This document shows positions 1 to 8,504 of a stretch of 64,000 nt of DNA, one piece after another. The translations under genes were made by a program, and so were the position numbers. The notes under the pieces were generated by a model. That model searched no databases. It saw only the letters and a list, made by a program, of their open reading frames with translations, and had not been told where the DNA came from. This stretch comes from an uncultured Saprospiraceae bacterium (lineage in GTDB: Bacteria > Bacteroidota > Bacteroidia > Chitinophagales > Saprospiraceae): contig CALFWZ010000066.1 of the NCBI GenBank assembly GCA_937928405.1, forward strand, positions 225,417-289,416. The letters run 5' to 3'. Each line of letters opens with the position of its first letter. Position 1 is the stretch's first letter.

Positions 1-1082
1 AAAATATTTACACGGAATGAATTACCTCCACCCAAGGGTACGGGTTATAGCCACGCTTCAACTCATATGTATTGCTACGTGCAAAATTAACATTACCTGT
101 AAAAAATATCTATACCTAGCTAAACATACAAAATGATATAGCAATAGATTTTTATTATGAATCTTTCAATAAATAGAGATTTTCCATTTTACAACACTAA
201 ACTTTTCCGCCCAATCGTGTACACCTGAAACAGCGTCTCGGAGAATTATTATTGATTAAAATCGTATAGTTTTACTTCTGGATTAAATTAAATACCAACT
301 GTTTTATTTTTTTTTGATCTTCTTCTTATCTTACTTTTTTGTATATTTATGCCTAAAGGAGTATTTTTCATAATTTTAATTTCTGGTCAAATTAAAAAGA
401 ATACGCTCTTTTATATATTCACTTATTATTGACGACAAATCCAACGGCACCTCCAATGATGTTAGTGTCAAATCATGGCAAGGAAATTCTCGCTCTTGCA
501 CATTTTGCATAAATAAAGTAGTAGGTATTTCATTCTGTGGCGTGACATATTTCATTGGTTTTTAATAAAAAAAGTAATCTCATTTTAATGCATGATAGAT
601 ATTTATACATTATCAAACACTAAAAAATCCTCAAACTACGAATCTCAATTTCATCAAAGAGAAATGATTTTCTTTGGTACTCCAACTAAATTAGTTTAGC
701 TAAAGTTCGAAACCTGAAGTGGCTTATTACTGACAATCTCAAATTGCCATATCATCTGTAATAATAATGTGCTCTTGATAAGTATTATCTACTTGATTGA
801 AATTATTAGGATCAAAATCAGAAGCTGATAAAATAATTCCATAATTTAACAGTAAATTTATAATTAATGCAATCATATTGTTTTATATTTGCTAATAAAC
901 CTGAAGTACATTTAATATGCTTCCAAAATTAAATACCAACACAATACTAAAACAAGCAACTAACCACGAAAAACGACGTTAACGAAAGGATATAATAACC
1001 GCAACAAAAAACATAAATCACTGAAAATCAATATTTTATAATATAATTCAAACAGCATTTTACCTCAAAAAAAGACCATTCT
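1..1082. other. Long AT-rich stretch without a gene
   Basis: No reading frame of convincing length or composition lies here on either strand. The stretch is very AT-rich with frequent stops. I see no RNA gene, strong terminator or repeat array. It may be decayed sequence to the left of the defence island, or the upstream region of the gene that starts at 1083. Confidence 0.5.
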
Positions 1083-2579
1083 ATGAATTTCATTCAAGAG
1101 ATAGTCCTTCTACTAAATAACTTCCAGCCAAAAAGAATTGAAATCATTGGCAACAATGTAAATTCTGATACTAAAATCAATTTGTTTTTTCAATATGTAA
1201 AGGCAGGAAAAATAAAAACCGATGAAGATGCGATTGCTCACCTTTATGGTAAAGACGGAAACATTAAAAATTATAACAAGTTAAAAGCTAGACTAAAAGA
1301 AAAGCTTATTAACGCCACTTTTTTTTTAGAAACGAATCTTTCCGACTATACCGATATTCAAAGGGCTTACTATCGTTGTCATAAAAACTGGGCTTCTTCA
1401 AGAATTCTTTTTGGACGAAGTGCCAAGGAAAGTGGTGTTATTTTGGCAGAAAAAACCATCAAGCAATCCATAAAATTTGAATTTACAGAAATCATTGTCA
1501 ACCTAAGTAGAATGCTTCGGCTTCATTTCTCTACGGTCGAGGGAAATAAAAAAAAATTCAACAAATATAATAGCATCCTCAACAAATATTTACCGGTACT
1601 ACAAGCGGAAATAAAAGCAGAAGAATATTATGAAAACCTTTTAATACATTTTGCCAATTCAAAAGCTACAAAATCCAGTTTAGTATTAAATGCGGAAACG
1701 TATAGTCGAGACCTTGTTCAATATACTAATGTAAAAACATATAATTTCCTATTCTATTCTTATACAGTCTATGTACTTCGATACGAGTTAGCGAATGATC
1801 ACTTAGGTGTAATTGAAGAATGTTCCAATGCTTTAGCGGAATTGAAAGCAAAACCTTTCTTACTAAGAAATCAGTTATTTGGTTTTTTAATTCGTCAATT
1901 TTCTTGCTACACAAAATTAGGGGAGTATGATAAGGCAAAAACTGTGAGTGATGAATGTGAGAAGATGCTAGTAGAAGGAACCGTAAATTGGTTTAAGTTT
2001 CATCAACTCCATTTTCGTTTATTAACTCATACAAATAACTATCATTTAATTGCTCAAAACATTCATCAAGTAGTCTCCCATCCAAATCTAAAATTCCAGA
2101 GCGCCAATACGAAAGAAACCTGGAAGATTATTCAAGCCTACACAATCTTCTTATTTGAAATAAAGAAAATTGAAAAACTAAATGAAAAATTGACCTTCAA
2201 AGTTGGTCGCTACCTCAATGAATTGCCGAAGTTTTCAAAAGATAAAAGAGGAGCCAATATTCATATTCTAATAACTCAAATACTGATTGCCCTGGCTAGG
2301 AAGAAACATGATTTCATCATTGACAAAACAGAAGCACTAAGCAGATATTCTTCTCGTTATCTAAAAAAGGATGAAACTTATCGGAGCAACTGCTTCATTC
2401 ATATCCTTATAAATTTACCAAGAGGAAATTTTCACAAGGACAGCTTTCTACATTATTCTAAAAAGCATATCAAGAAATTAAAAGATGCTCCCCTAAATTC
2501 AGCTAAGCAAAGTTCTGAATTTGAATTCATACCATATGAGGTACTTTTGGACTATGTGATAGGGTTATGTAAGACATGA
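1083..2579 (+). CDS. Helical hypothetical protein, paralogue-like to the gene at 13786
   Basis: A 498-residue soluble protein, rich in Lys, Leu and Asn, with regular helical patterning that resembles TPR-like repeats but no clear canonical TPR. I recognise no catalytic motif. It resembles the 473-residue minus-strand protein ending at 13786 in length, in an N-terminal block of short helices, and in a Lys-rich segment followed by a region reading like a degenerate repeat solenoid. Both are monocistronic and flank the first defence modules. The ATG start is kept because upstream sequence is stop-rich. Function unknown; a scaffold or sensor role would be speculation. Confidence 0.7.
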   Translation: MNFIQEIVLLLNNFQPKRIEIIGNNVNSDTKINLFFQYVKAGKIKTDEDAIAHLYGKDGNIKNYNKLKARLKEKLINATFFLETNLSDYTDIQRAYYRCHKNWASSRILFGRSAKESGVILAEKTIKQSIKFEFTEIIVNLSRMLRLHFSTVEGNKKKFNKYNSILNKYLPVLQAEIKAEEYYENLLIHFANSKATKSSLVLNAETYSRDLVQYTNVKTYNFLFYSYTVYVLRYELANDHLGVIEECSNALAELKAKPFLLRNQLFGFLIRQFSCYTKLGEYDKAKTVSDECEKMLVEGTVNWFKFHQLHFRLLTHTNNYHLIAQNIHQVVSHPNLKFQSANTKETWKIIQAYTIFLFEIKKIEKLNEKLTFKVGRYLNELPKFSKDKRGANIHILITQILIALARKKHDFIIDKTEALSRYSSRYLKKDETYRSNCFIHILINLPRGNFHKDSFLHYSKKHIKKLKDAPLNSAKQSSEFEFIPYEVLLDYVIGLCKT

Positions 2580-2844
2580 AAATAAAAATATCAAGGAAGT
2601 TTTTTTAAGGTAACAATTTCCATCTAATACATCTTTTAAACAAGAGTGACAAAGAATCGAGATTCCAAAGCATACAACTCTTTTATCGTTATTTAAATAC
2701 TGGGCTCATTCTATTCCGAATAATCTAATTATTGACAGCTTCTTCTTTTCGATTGTAGGTAAATAGCAAAGTTTGAGCTTAATACAGAGGCTGGATGTTA
2801 ACGCAAATAATTATACATTAAAGTATCATATTCTACCAAAGTCT

Positions 2845-2889
2845 ACTGGCAAATAAAAAACGAGTCATGAAACCTAATTCATAACTCGT
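2845..2889 (-). terminator. Orphan hairpin plus T-tract, reading leftward
   Basis: A 12-bp stem with one mismatch (2860-2871 pairing with 2878-2889, 6-nt loop) is followed on the minus strand by a T-rich tract. This is the form of a rho-independent terminator for leftward transcription, yet no minus-strand gene ends here. The rest of 2580-3033 holds nothing else I can support. The adjacent 12-mer TTTATTTGCCAG (minus strand) recurs upstream of the integrase near 24513-24524. Confidence 0.4.
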
Positions 2890-3033
2890 AAAGATAACTA
2901 ATATATCTCTTTTCTCCGGAAATCAAAACATCACACCTTCTTTAAAATAGTAATCAATAGCCCTAATCATAAATTTTATGATAGCTTATTATTATCTTCA
3001 TACTTTTTATAATCACCTACCAAAAAACTGAAG

Positions 3034-3951
3034 ATGTCTATTCGGAAAAAAAATCAATATATTGTGCAATTGGGATTAACTCTTCTTAAAGAAAGTCCTA
3101 CGCATTACACACAACTTGAAGTACTTAAAAAGATTCGAGCTATCGATATCGAAATTTCGGAATCTACTTTGAGCAACATAAAAACAGGAAAAAAGAGTGT
3201 CGGGAGTGAAACACTCCAAAAAGTAGCAGATAATATTAAAACAATTATTGAGGCAGAATTAGGTAAGGTCTTTGATCCTAAGACAAGAGCTTTTGAGCCC
3301 ATAGGAGAAACTTCATGGAAGTCGAGTGTTATACCAATAAAAGAGGCTGAAATAGAAAATAAGAATCCCGATTTCATTAATTTAGGAAGGTTTCCCAGAA
3401 ATGAAAAAGTAGCTTTGTACCAATTAGCTCAAAAACAAATTATTGAATTGGGAATACGGTTACGTACCTTTACAAATTATTTCATTGATGAAAGTGACGC
3501 TAATTTTAAAAAACCGATTTTAGATAAACTAGACGACGGAGTTCATTTTCATTGCTATGTATTAAAAGATAATGGGAGATTTGCACAACCCTATTTTAAA
3601 GATCGTGATATTGTTCAAAAAGGAGAGATAAATGCCTTTCTTGAAATGCCTTTAATTAAGAAGGAGATAGTTCAAATTTTTAAAGAACTTAATAAGCAGA
3701 GTAGTAAAGGAAAAATGCATCTGCACACTTATGACTGTTTTCCCTATTTCCATGGAACAGTAATAGATGGCGCGAGCGTATTCGGAAAAATCTGCATTAC
3801 GCAATATTTGTATGGAATTAGTAGAGCAAACTCACCAAGATTTCAAGTAGATAAGAAACATAATTTAGAGGTTTATACTGCCTATTGGGATTCTATTAAT
3901 GCCATTATCTCCAACTCGAATGAAATTGATTTGGAAACGTTTAGTGAGTAG
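3034..3951 (+). CDS. HTH regulator with uncharacterised C-terminal sensor domain
   Basis: 305 residues. Residues about 5-75 look like an XRE/lambda-repressor-type helix-turn-helix, with an STLSNIKTGKKS recognition-helix segment followed by SETLQKVADNI. The C-terminal two thirds form a compact alpha/beta region with conserved-looking aromatic segments such as FPYFHG and YLYGISRA, which I cannot name. The stop lies 26 nt before the TPR gene at 3978 on the same strand, so it probably heads the TPR/CHAT operon and either controls it or senses a signal for it. Assignment as DNA-binding is fairly good; the ligand is unknown. Confidence 0.65.
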   Translation: MSIRKKNQYIVQLGLTLLKESPTHYTQLEVLKKIRAIDIEISESTLSNIKTGKKSVGSETLQKVADNIKTIIEAELGKVFDPKTRAFEPIGETSWKSSVIPIKEAEIENKNPDFINLGRFPRNEKVALYQLAQKQIIELGIRLRTFTNYFIDESDANFKKPILDKLDDGVHFHCYVLKDNGRFAQPYFKDRDIVQKGEINAFLEMPLIKKEIVQIFKELNKQSSKGKMHLHTYDCFPYFHGTVIDGASVFGKICITQYLYGISRANSPRFQVDKKHNLEVYTAYWDSINAIISNSNEIDLETFSE

Positions 3952-3977
3952 TAATAATAATAAATAATTTTGAACCT

Positions 3978-5303
3978 ATGCTTCAACACTTTCTAAAAAA
4001 ATGGAAAGATAAATATTGGTATAAAAAACTAAGAGCGGCTTATTCTCATTTCGAATCAAACCCAGAGAAAGCCTACCAAATAGCGTTAAACATTCTTACT
4101 AAGTCTTCCCCAGACTCCAAATTGGAAGCAGATTGTTATGAATTCATTTCAGAATATTGGCGATTACAAAATAATTTTAAAAAAGCAGAATTTTATTTAG
4201 TAAAAGCAATTGATATTTATGCGCTTTATCCTAATAAATATGATTTGTATATGCTAAAAATGCAACTCGGCTACGTTTATGATAGCTTTCATTTTTATGA
4301 AAAAGCGTTATCAGTTTATGAAGAATCGATAACATTAGCTAAAAAAGAGGATGATAAAAGAAATCTTTTAAGCATAATGATCTTGAAAGCAGATGTATTG
4401 GTTGAATTAAGGGATTTTAAAGAGGCCAAAAAGTTATGGAAGCATATTATTTCTCTCCAAAAAAAGAATGGATACAAAGAGGAGTTCTCTATCTCTTATG
4501 GAAAGCTAGGCGACTTTTATAATGAATTCCGTGATTTTGAAAAAGCCGAAAAGGCTTATCTTCAGGCTTTAGATTATTTGAAATTTTCGTATGATCCTAC
4601 GTTAACAGAAGCGAATATTTACGTAAGTTTAATCGAAATTTATAGAACGAAGGTTTCGGAGGGGCAAGTGAAATCTCCAAACGAAAAGCTTGAGAATTGT
4701 ATTGCAACAATCCACGAAAATGACGTATTACGGAATAATCTGAATATTCGTTTTATGCTTTTACAGTACTATATTGATAAAAAGGAATACGATTATGCAA
4801 AACGTTTTATGTACGAATTGGAACAGGATTACCTAGCGCATCAGCAGTATAAAATACTTGAGTACTTTTATCCGGCAACGATTCGACTTTTTCAAGAAAC
4901 TAATGATTTTAAAGGAGGGGAAGCATTTTTCAAAAAAGGTATACGATTATTAGAGCGTACCAATTTATGGGCAATGTTATGGTTGGTTTATGATTTATAT
5001 GGTACTTTTTTAAAACACTTTGGAAAATCAGAAGAAGCACTTCAATATTTCTTTAAAGCTACAAATGCATTAGAAGCTTATCGATTAACTATACCTGATA
5101 GTTACGATCGAATCACCTTTTTCGATGATAAAGTACAATACTTAACTCATTATACTTACATTTCTTTGAAGGATAAAAACTTTACACTAGCCCTAACCTT
5201 TTTAGAAAAGAGTAAAGGGAAAACATTAATAGATTTATTAAGTCAGGAACAGAAGGTGAATATTTTGAGATTTGAAGAAATTCAAAGTCACTTAATTGGA
5301 TAA
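3978..5303 (+). CDS. TPR protein, detached sensor half of a TPR-CHAT pair
   Basis: 441 residues made almost wholly of tetratricopeptide repeats, with KAEFYLVKAIDIY, KALSVYEESITLA and KAEKAYLQALDYL type helices. The protein ends at EEIQSHLIG. This matches the junction where TPR-CHAT proteins normally pass into the CHAT peptidase domain (a segment like SKGKTLIDLL then a short FEEIQ motif). The CHAT domain follows as its own gene at 5359 in another frame, with stop codons in all intervening frames. The pair therefore looks like a genuine gene split rather than a single base error. Family knowledge: TPR-CHAT proteases act as death or defence effectors, for example Csx29. Confidence 0.8.
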   Translation: MLQHFLKKWKDKYWYKKLRAAYSHFESNPEKAYQIALNILTKSSPDSKLEADCYEFISEYWRLQNNFKKAEFYLVKAIDIYALYPNKYDLYMLKMQLGYVYDSFHFYEKALSVYEESITLAKKEDDKRNLLSIMILKADVLVELRDFKEAKKLWKHIISLQKKNGYKEEFSISYGKLGDFYNEFRDFEKAEKAYLQALDYLKFSYDPTLTEANIYVSLIEIYRTKVSEGQVKSPNEKLENCIATIHENDVLRNNLNIRFMLLQYYIDKKEYDYAKRFMYELEQDYLAHQQYKILEYFYPATIRLFQETNDFKGGEAFFKKGIRLLERTNLWAMLWLVYDLYGTFLKHFGKSEEALQYFFKATNALEAYRLTIPDSYDRITFFDDKVQYLTHYTYISLKDKNFTLALTFLEKSKGKTLIDLLSQEQKVNILRFEEIQSHLIG

Positions 5304-5358
5304 AGAACAATTTAGATTTAGTGACCATTATTTGGCTTCCAACTAAAAGAAAATAATC

Positions 5359-6462
5359 ATGTTAAAAAAAGTACTTCTTGAATTTTTTGTAACCGATAAC
5401 GAAATATTCACTTTTATCGTTCGTCCAAAACTACCAGAATTAGAGATGAATGACGAAGAACCAATTGTTGTCAGAGCAGCTTTGGGAAGTGAAGATATAC
5501 AACAAGCTATAAGAGAAATAAAAGAAGATTTTAAAAGTATCAAAACTAACAATATTGAGATCACTGATTGTGATTTGACCAATTTTTATAATATTGGCGA
5601 ACAAATCTTTACAGAAGAATTGATGGCTTATATTGAAGCATTTGACGCTATTTATTTTGTGCCTTTTGGAAGTTTGCATTATTTGCCTTTACATGCCATG
5701 AAGTTTAAAGGGAAACATCTAATTGATTTATTTCAAATAGCTTATTTACCAAGTGCTTCAGTGTTAGAATATATACAGCACTCTGAAGTATGTAATATTG
5801 AAAAAAGTATATTATTAGGTGGCGTAGACAGTACTAGTGAAACTCCCAATTTCATATGGGAATCAGATCAAATTGATCAATTGCCTTTTTGGGAGGGACA
5901 AAATAAAATCTATTTAAAAGGTCAAACTTGTACAAAGGAAAATTTTGTAGCGCATTGTCAGGAAAAAAAATATATTCACCTTTCTTCACATGGTCATTTT
6001 TCAGAAAAAGATCCGTTAAATTCTGGTCTTATCTTGGCAGGCGATTTTAGTGACTCGTTTGTAGATGGTTTCGACTTACTCGATGATGACTATCAGTTTT
6101 TACTGACTGCCCGAAGTATTTTTGAAGAAGTTCAACTTAAAACCGATTTATTTGTACTGAGTGCTTGTGTAACAGGAGATAGTGAATATAAAGCAGGAGA
6201 TGAACTCATTGGATTAACTAGGGCCTTAATGTATGCAGGAGCTAAGTCTATGATCGTTACATTATTTCCAACTATTAAAAATGTCACATCTAGTAGGAGG
6301 TATCCGGAATTGCAGTTTGCCCGATTTTATGAATTATTAATTGAAAAAGAATTATCGAAAGGTGCTGCTTTTCAAAAATATATTCAAACGATTAAAAATC
6401 ATTCTTCGTACAATCATCCCTATTATTGGATGCCATTCATCTTAGTAGGAAACTTGAACTGA
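5359..6462 (+). CDS. CHAT-domain caspase-like peptidase
   Basis: 367 residues. The catalytic dyad of the CHAT/clan CD fold is visible: His211 in LSSHGHF and Cys270 in LSACVTG, followed by the typical DELIGLTRALMYAGAKS helix and a C-terminal YYWMPFILVG strand. The protein begins directly at the strand that normally opens a CHAT domain (FFVTDNEIFTF), with no TPRs of its own. It lies 55 nt after a TPR gene and 1 nt before another TPR gene, so it probably works with one or both as a multi-subunit TPR/CHAT protease. Substrate unknown; defence or programmed death is inferred from the family. Confidence 0.85.
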   Translation: MLKKVLLEFFVTDNEIFTFIVRPKLPELEMNDEEPIVVRAALGSEDIQQAIREIKEDFKSIKTNNIEITDCDLTNFYNIGEQIFTEELMAYIEAFDAIYFVPFGSLHYLPLHAMKFKGKHLIDLFQIAYLPSASVLEYIQHSEVCNIEKSILLGGVDSTSETPNFIWESDQIDQLPFWEGQNKIYLKGQTCTKENFVAHCQEKKYIHLSSHGHFSEKDPLNSGLILAGDFSDSFVDGFDLLDDDYQFLLTARSIFEEVQLKTDLFVLSACVTGDSEYKAGDELIGLTRALMYAGAKSMIVTLFPTIKNVTSSRRYPELQFARFYELLIEKELSKGAAFQKYIQTIKNHSSYNHPYYWMPFILVGNLN

Positions 6463-6463
6463 T

Positions 6464-8314
6464 TTGCCTATGTCTCGTATTAATATTCATTCATTGTTAG
6501 AAAAATTTGGAGATCATCCTTCGAAGTTTGTTGCCTCATTGGAACAATTACTAGAAAGTCAACCACTGGCAGATAAAGCAGAATCTTTTTTAATTATTGG
6601 AAATGATTTGCTTAAACGAGAGAAGTTTTTATTGACTTTAGCAGTCAATAAAAGAGGACTTACTTATTTTAAAGAATTACGAAAAAACACTAAAATCGCT
6701 GAATGTTATAATGCAATAGGAATCGCACATCGACATCTGGGGAATATGAATGAGGCATTGGTGGCTTATGAAAACACATTAATTATTCAACTGAAATCGA
6801 GTGATAAGGAAGGTATTTCACAAGCACGTAATAATTTAGGAGTGTTTTATTATCATCAAGGAAACTACCAAAAAGCATTAAGTAATTATGAATTAGCACT
6901 TCAGATAGACAAAAGCATAAATGATGAGGTAAGTATAGGCATAGGGCTAATGAACATTGGAATGTGTTATGATATGTTAGGACAATTTGATTTGTCGATA
7001 AATTATCATGAAAGGGCGTTGCCAATATTTAAGAAGCTTGATCGCTTAAAGAGTATAACTCGTTGTTTAATAAGTTTGGGAACGACTTATTATCGAATGG
7101 GAGCATTTGAAAAGAGTATAGGATATCAAGAGCAAGCACTTCAATTTTCACTTCAATTAGAAAGTGTTGTATTGGAAGCAAAATGTTATACCAACTTAAG
7201 TATTGTATATACAGAATTAACTTAATTTCAGAAAGCGATTATTCTACTAGAAAAGGCGATTCAACTTAACCACGACATAGGAAATATAGGAAGTCTGGCA
7301 AAGGCATTTGGAAGCATAGCCAACCTTTATTTTAGATTAGGTAACTATGATCAAGCTACTATTTATATCGAAAAAAATTTAGCTATTTTAAATAAAACTG
7401 AGAATACTGCCGGGGTATCTATGGCTTATGGAACCTTGGCAAATGTTCATCAAGCAAAAGGAGAGTACACGGAAGCACTTAAGTGTTTAGATAAAGTATT
7501 GGCAATTAATAAGAGAATTGGAGACAAAGTTATTGACTTATCTGCTTATGTAAATATTGGTAACGCATACTATAATCAAAATCAATTTGAGAAAGCGATC
7601 ACTTATTATGAGAAGGCCATTAAATTAAATGCAGATAAAATAAATAATACTTCAACTGAGGGGACAATTTATATTAATTATGGGAATGCTCAGTTAGAAT
7701 TAGGAAATCTTAAGCAAGCGTTTGAATTACAACAGAAGGCAATTGTGATAGGTAGGTCGAATAATGAACCAACAACCTTGTTTCAGGCCCACTTGAATTT
7801 AATGCATTATTACTTAAAAAAAAAGGATTTTGAAAACGCATATCATTGTTGCAAAGAAGCATTAGAAATCGGAATTGGAATATTAGGGGATATTTTAGAG
7901 GAGTTTCATCGCATAAGTTTTTCAGAAAAAGTCTCTAGTGCATATTTTTATATTATCGTAATTGGATTAGAATTAAATTATAGATCATCTGCCTTTTATT
8001 ATTTGGAGCAGAGCAAATCAGGGGCATTAATTACCTTACTCTCTAATCTTGATTATGTCCCTCGATTTACGTCAAACCCTTCAATCACTATCTTATTACA
8101 AAAAGAAAAAAAGATTCTTTCTGTGATAAAAGCAATCCAAATTCGCCATCTTCAATCAGATCCTTCAATCATTGAACCCGGCACCATTGCACAACTAGAA
8201 TTAAGTTTGGAAGAAGTTTATCAGGTAATTGAGCAATACGATAAAAACTATGTCGCAACTAGAAAAGGAAGAAACTTATCTTTCCAAGAGGTGCAAAAAC
8301 TATTAGAGACTTAA
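6464..8314 (+). pseudogene. TPR protein interrupted by one in-frame TAA
   Basis: Two reading frames (6464-7225 and 7421-8314) share one frame. The sequence between them continues TPR-like text without a break after the TAA at 7223-7225 (KAIILLEKAIQLN, LGNYDQA). The simplest reading is one TPR protein of about 616 residues with a nonsense codon inside a repeat. It starts 1 nt after the CHAT stop. It ends at FQEVQKLLET, the same boundary at which TPR-CHAT proteins enter their CHAT domain, and no CHAT follows. It is either a decayed second TPR-CHAT gene or an accessory sensor for the neighbouring CHAT protein, made as two pieces or by readthrough. Confidence 0.7.
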
Positions 8315-8504
8315 AATTAACATACTGGAAGAATGGTTACTTTACGTGCGCTAAATATTTGAAAATCATCATTTTGTATATACTTAATGATTAATATTTA
8401 TGCTTTATTAAGGGGAAAACACCTGAAATTGTTTTTTTTATTCTGATTTGATTCTAAGAAATTGTGCAACTGTTAAATTTGTTTAACCAAAAAAACCTAA
8501 AGAT

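Noticed and set aside
5303..5359. A single frameshift joining the TPR and CHAT genes
   Set aside because: Stops occur in every frame of the 55-nt gap and no CHAT- or TPR-like text is lost, so two genes are the simpler reading.
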